A DNA stretch of 8,091 nt from Candidatus Omnitrophota bacterium (GTDB lineage Bacteria; Omnitrophota; Gorgyraeia; Aquiviventales; Aquiviventaceae). Below are positions 5,683-8,091 of the stretch, one piece after another. The translations under genes and the position numbers were made by a program. Numbering within the stretch: position 1 is the stretch's first letter; each line of letters begins with the position of its first letter. The DNA lies in assembly GCA_016180605.1 (NCBI GenBank), contig JACPAW010000069.1, positions 1-8,091 on the forward strand, read 5' to 3'. Below the pieces are notes generated by a model. That model saw nothing but the letters and a program-made list of their open reading frames with translations. It had not been told where the DNA came from and did not search any database.

Positions 5683-6239
5683 TGCCCACCTCATCCCGTC
5701 GTGGCCTCGTCGTTGTTTATACCGGTGAAGGAAAAGGAAAAACCACCGCGGCGTTAGGCATGGCGCTGCGCGCGCTGGGGCATGGCTGGCGGATTTTAGT
5801 GATCCAGTTTTTCAAAGGCGACTGGCCGGTTGTTTTTGGTGAGTTGGAGATGGCCAAGCAGTTGGAATCACGGTTTGAGGTGCTTCAGCTAGGGAAGGGG
5901 TTTGTGGGGCATATGGGCGACCGCAAACCGCTTGAGGAGCATCGCCAGGCCGCACAAGATGCCTTACGTACGGCGCGCGAGAAAATCCAATCCGGCCTAT
6001 ACGATTTAATCATCCTCGATGAAATCCTCTACGCCGTCGATTATGCCGGAGTGCGGCTCATCCAACTTGAAGATGTTTTAGGCCTGGTGGATGCCAAGCC
6101 GCCTGCTTTGCATTTGGTTTTAACCGGAAGAAACGCCCCTGCGCTTTTGATTGAGCGGGCCGATTTGGTTACGGAAATGCGCGAGATTAAGCATCCTTGG
6201 CAAAAAAAGATTCCTGCACAAGTGGGGATAGACTATTAA
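5682..6239 (+). CDS. cobO: Cob(I)yrinic acid a,c-diamide adenosyltransferase (CobO/CobA/BtuR type)
   Basis: This enzyme transfers the 5'-deoxyadenosyl group of ATP to the cobalt of a reduced corrinoid, a step of cobalamin synthesis and salvage in the cytoplasm. The 185-residue protein has a P-loop TGEGKGKTTAA (14-24), which in this family binds ATP in an unusual reversed orientation, a Walker-B-like LIILDEILYA (109-118), LTGRNAP (147-153), and the C-terminal ADLVTEMREIKHPW (160-173) typical of CobO. Length is close to the usual 170-200. ATG at 5682 overlaps the preceding stop by 1 nt, so it is the last gene of the coupled block that starts at 3413. No cobalamin riboswitch is visible in front of the block, and no other cob genes are in the window, so it may serve salvage or belong to a scattered pathway. 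After its TAA at 6237-6239 a heptamer array begins almost at once. Confidence 0.93.
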   Translation: MPTSSRRGLVVVYTGEGKGKTTAALGMALRALGHGWRILVIQFFKGDWPVVFGELEMAKQLESRFEVLQLGKGFVGHMGDRKPLEEHRQAAQDALRTAREKIQSGLYDLIILDEILYAVDYAGVRLIQLEDVLGLVDAKPPALHLVLTGRNAPALLIERADLVTEMREIKHPWQKKIPAQVGIDY

Positions 6240-6242
6240 AAC

Positions 6243-6298
6243 AGAAGTTAGAAGTTAGAAGTTAGAAGTTAGAAGTTAGAGGTTAGAGGTTAGAATTG
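6243..6298 (+). repeat. Heptamer tandem array: (AGAAGTT)x5, (AGAGGTT)x2, AGAATTG
   Basis: Eight contiguous 7-bp units begin 4 nt after the cobO stop. Five are identical; two carry A to G at the fourth position; the last is degenerate. TAG occurs at the unit junctions, and with a 7-nt period all three forward frames are closed within three units. The array resembles the short tandemly repeated repetitive sequences described in cyanobacteria and also seen in other bacteria. It is the reverse-orientation partner of the array at 8041-8091. Confidence 0.93.
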
Positions 6299-6366
6299 AA
6301 AGCTCCAGCCAGGACGGTAACAGTCGCACGCTGCTGGAAGGGCCTGATCGGGCTCCTAGCAGGGCG
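6285..6366 (+). other. ilvD: Probable missing N-terminal coding part of ilvD with non-ATG start
   Basis: The ilvD frame stays open upstream of the ATG at 6367 back to a TAG at 6277-6279. Its translation just before the ATG reads NSRTLLEGPDRAPSRA and runs on into MLKATGLTDED; this matches the conserved beginning of IlvD proteins (usually SR.LLEGPDRAPARAMLKA). So the first ATG lies inside the protein. No ATG, GTG or TTG exists in frame. The best candidate start is ATT at 6295-6297, 5 nt after AGAGG (6285-6289), both inside the last repeat units; CTG at 6331 or 6334 is the alternative. Homology upstream is clear to me; the choice of start codon is inference. Confidence 0.6.
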
Positions 6367-8049
6367 ATGCTGAAAGCAACGGGTCTTACGGATGAGGATC
6401 TTTCCCGTCCATTGATTGCGATTGCCAACACGTGGACCGAGGTCATGCCCTGTAACTTTCATCTGCGCCGTCTGGCAGAGCGCGTCAAGGAAGGGGTGCG
6501 TGCCGCAGGGGGAACACCCATCGAGTTCAATACGATCGCGGTTTCCGATGGAGTGGCCATGGGTACCGAGGGAATGAAAGCATCGCTCATCAGCCGCGAG
6601 GTGGTGGCCGATTCGATCGAGTTGGTCGTCCGAGGACATTTGTTTGACGCGGTCGTTGCTCTCTCTGGCTGCGACAAGACCATTCCCGGAACCGTCATGG
6701 CGCTTTTGCGCCTGAATCTGCCCTCGCTTATGCTTTATGGAGGATCGATTGCAGCAGGAGTGTTCCGTGGCCGCGATGTGACCATCCAAGATGTATTCGA
6801 GGCGGTGGGCTCCTGTGCTGCGGGCCGCATGAGCGAGAAAGATCTGCACGAGCTGGAAGACCACGCTTGTCCAGGGCCGGGGGCCTGCGGTGGCCAATTT
6901 ACCGCCAACACCATGGCCATGGCGATTGAGGCTTTGGGTCTTTCTATAATGGGCAGTGCGAGTGTGCCGGCAATGGATGCGCGCAAAGATGAAGTCGCGA
7001 TCGAGGCAGGCAAGCAAGTCATGGATCTGTTGCGGCGCAACCTTCGTCCACGGCAGATTGTCACGCGCCAAGCTTTGGAAAACGCCATTGCCACGGGCGC
7101 AGCCACCGGAGGCTCGACCAATAGTGTTTTGCATCTTCTTGCCATTGCCAAAGAAGCGGGTGTCAAATTATCCATTGATGATTTTGACCGCATCAGCCGA
7201 AAGACCCCGTTATTGGCGGATTTAAAACCTTGGGGGAAGTACGTCGCGGTTGATTTGTATCGAGCCGGAGGAGTTCCGTTAATCGTCAAACGACTCCTTG
7301 AAGCCAAGCGTTTGCATGGCCGTGCCCTTACCGTAACGGGAAAAACAATCGCTGAAGAAGCGCAAATGGCCACGGAAACGGCTGGGCAACAAGTAGTCCG
7401 GCCATTAGCGCAACCTTTAAGCCCCACGGGTGGTCTTGTGATTCTTAAAGGCAACTTGGCACCAGAGGGTTGTGTAGCCAAAATTACCGGGCATGAACCG
7501 TTAAGGCATCGAGGTCCAGCGCGCGTATTCGATTCCGAGGAAGATGCTTTTGCCGCAATACAGAAGCGGCAGATCAAAAATGGGGACGTGGTGGTCATTC
7601 GCTATGAAGGTCCTAAAGGCGGGCCGGGGATGCGGGAAATGCTGGCCGTTACCGCAGCGCTCGTAGGACAAGGATTGGGTTCATCGATTGCGCTGTTGAC
7701 GGATGGCAGATTTTCCGGGGCAACCCGCGGGCTGATGGCAGGCCATGTCGCACCGGAGGCTGCTGTCGGAGGACCGATTGCGCTTTTGCGCAATGGAGAT
7801 CTTGTGGCCTTTGACGTGAAGCGCCGCCGACTTGATGCGGAGTTATCGGCTGCGGAATGGACGCGTCGCTATGCTCGATGGAAGCCGCCTCAAGCCCGAT
7901 ACGTGGCGGGAGTCATGGCGAAATACGCGCAATCCGTCAGCTCTGCCTCCGAAGGTGCAGTTACCGGTTTCCCTATTGCACTTACTGGGCCAAAACGAGC
8001 AAGAAAATCACCTCCATTGACTCGTTCGCGAGTAATTTCTGACTTCTGA
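6367..8049 (+). CDS. ilvD: Dihydroxy-acid dehydratase
   Basis: IlvD dehydrates 2,3-dihydroxy-isovalerate and -3-methylvalerate to the 2-keto acids in valine, isoleucine, leucine and pantothenate synthesis. Numbered from this ATG, FeS ligands are C29 (MPCN), C102 (SGCDKTIPG) and C174 (GPGACGGQFTANTM), the three-cysteine set expected for the 2Fe-2S type. Mg2+ site residues are D61 (SDGVAMGTEGMK) and D103, with K71 as the lysine that is carbamylated in characterised enzymes. GGSTNSVLHL (248-257) and TDGRFSGATRG (445-455, catalytic Ser450) are intact. The body ends normally at VSSASEGAVT (524-533). It is followed by about 27 unusual residues rich in Arg, Lys and Pro, and the TGA lies inside a heptamer array. 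The ATG at 6367 is the first ordinary start codon, but similarity continues upstream (see the separate entry), so the true protein is probably about 15-24 residues longer. It lies 127 nt after cobO. Function is sure; both ends are odd. Confidence 0.93.
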   Translation: MLKATGLTDEDLSRPLIAIANTWTEVMPCNFHLRRLAERVKEGVRAAGGTPIEFNTIAVSDGVAMGTEGMKASLISREVVADSIELVVRGHLFDAVVALSGCDKTIPGTVMALLRLNLPSLMLYGGSIAAGVFRGRDVTIQDVFEAVGSCAAGRMSEKDLHELEDHACPGPGACGGQFTANTMAMAIEALGLSIMGSASVPAMDARKDEVAIEAGKQVMDLLRRNLRPRQIVTRQALENAIATGAATGGSTNSVLHLLAIAKEAGVKLSIDDFDRISRKTPLLADLKPWGKYVAVDLYRAGGVPLIVKRLLEAKRLHGRALTVTGKTIAEEAQMATETAGQQVVRPLAQPLSPTGGLVILKGNLAPEGCVAKITGHEPLRHRGPARVFDSEEDAFAAIQKRQIKNGDVVVIRYEGPKGGPGMREMLAVTAALVGQGLGSSIALLTDGRFSGATRGLMAGHVAPEAAVGGPIALLRNGDLVAFDVKRRRLDAELSAAEWTRRYARWKPPQARYVAGVMAKYAQSVSSASEGAVTGFPIALTGPKRARKSPPLTRSRVISDF

Positions 8050-8091
8050 CTTCTGACTTCTGACTTCTGACTTCTGAATTCTGAATTCTGA
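8041..8091 (+). repeat. Heptamer tandem array: (GACTTCT)x5, (GAATTCT)x2, running to the window end
   Basis: Seven complete 7-bp units plus GA of the next are visible, so the array may continue past the window. A degenerate AATTTCT (8034-8040) precedes it. TGA occurs at every junction, so all three forward frames stop within 21 nt, and the ilvD stop codon (8047-8049) is the first of these. Its reverse complement, AGAAGTC, differs from the unit of the array before ilvD (AGAAGTT) only at the last base. Confidence 0.93.

Noticed and set aside
6243..6298. Heptamer array as the transcription terminator of the cobO operon
   Set aside because: A single array cannot fold on itself into a GC-rich hairpin and has no T run after it. 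Pairing is only possible with the distant array.
6296..6324. Promoter for ilvD (TTGAAA, 17 nt, AACAGT)
   Set aside because: The -10 match is only three of six, and it would lie inside the conserved coding extension of ilvD.
6283..7134. Long antisense open frame (283 residues) opposite ilvD
   Set aside because: Its composition is that of a shadow frame (many His, Arg, Ser, no recognisable domain), while the plus strand has an unmistakable IlvD. A similar 287-residue antisense frame at 6735-7598 was rejected for the same reason.

Overview
The window is bacterial chromosomal DNA with one mildly accessory-looking end (about 1-2640) and a housekeeping-type gene block (about 2767-8091). The coding style suggests a free-living Gram-negative-type bacterium: tightly overlapping genes, sigma70-like promoters, Sec-type signal peptides and a 2Fe-2S-type IlvD. 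Short 7- and 8-bp tandem repeats sit in the gaps. I cannot name the phylum. IlvD and DUF1802 resemble what I recall from Nitrospirota, NC10 or Omnitrophota-like genomes, but that is a weak inference. I see no tRNA, rRNA, CRISPR array or insertion sequence.

Left part, minus strand. Positions 1-484 hold the N-terminal 161 residues of an AbiEii-like nucleotidyltransferase cut by the window edge, with no AbiEi antitoxin next to it. Upstream on the same strand (545-2605) is a PA0069/Rv2578c-family radical SAM protein. Its FeS-binding CX3CX2C motif is split by a 342-residue intein carrying a LAGLIDADG homing endonuclease. This is the clearest selfish element in the window. A good promoter sits so close to its ATG that the mRNA should be almost leaderless.

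Divergent intergenic region, 2606-2835. It holds the minus-strand promoter, a degenerate array of nine self-complementary octamers (consensus GCGTTAAC), and then a strong plus-strand promoter and an almost perfect Shine-Dalgarno for a small exported protein (2836-3336). A terminator-like hairpin follows it.

Middle operon, 3413-6239. Four genes are packed with spacings of 0, -1 and -1 nt: an LPG-synthase-TM/UPF0104-like membrane protein, a glyoxalase-II-like metallo-beta-lactamase-fold hydrolase, a DUF1802 protein, and CobO, the corrinoid adenosyltransferase. They look co-transcribed and translationally coupled. Only CobO has a well-defined pathway (cobalamin).

Right part, 6240-8091. ilvD (dihydroxy-acid dehydratase, branched-chain amino acid synthesis) lies between two heptamer arrays of opposite orientation, (AGAAGTT)n before and (GACTTCT)n after. 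Conserved IlvD sequence continues upstream of the first ATG without any ATG, GTG or TTG. The upstream array seems to supply both a Shine-Dalgarno and an ATT codon. The downstream array supplies the stop codon after an unusual C-terminal tail. In RNA the two arrays could pair with each other. This arrangement and the intein in the radical SAM active-site motif are the main points of interest.
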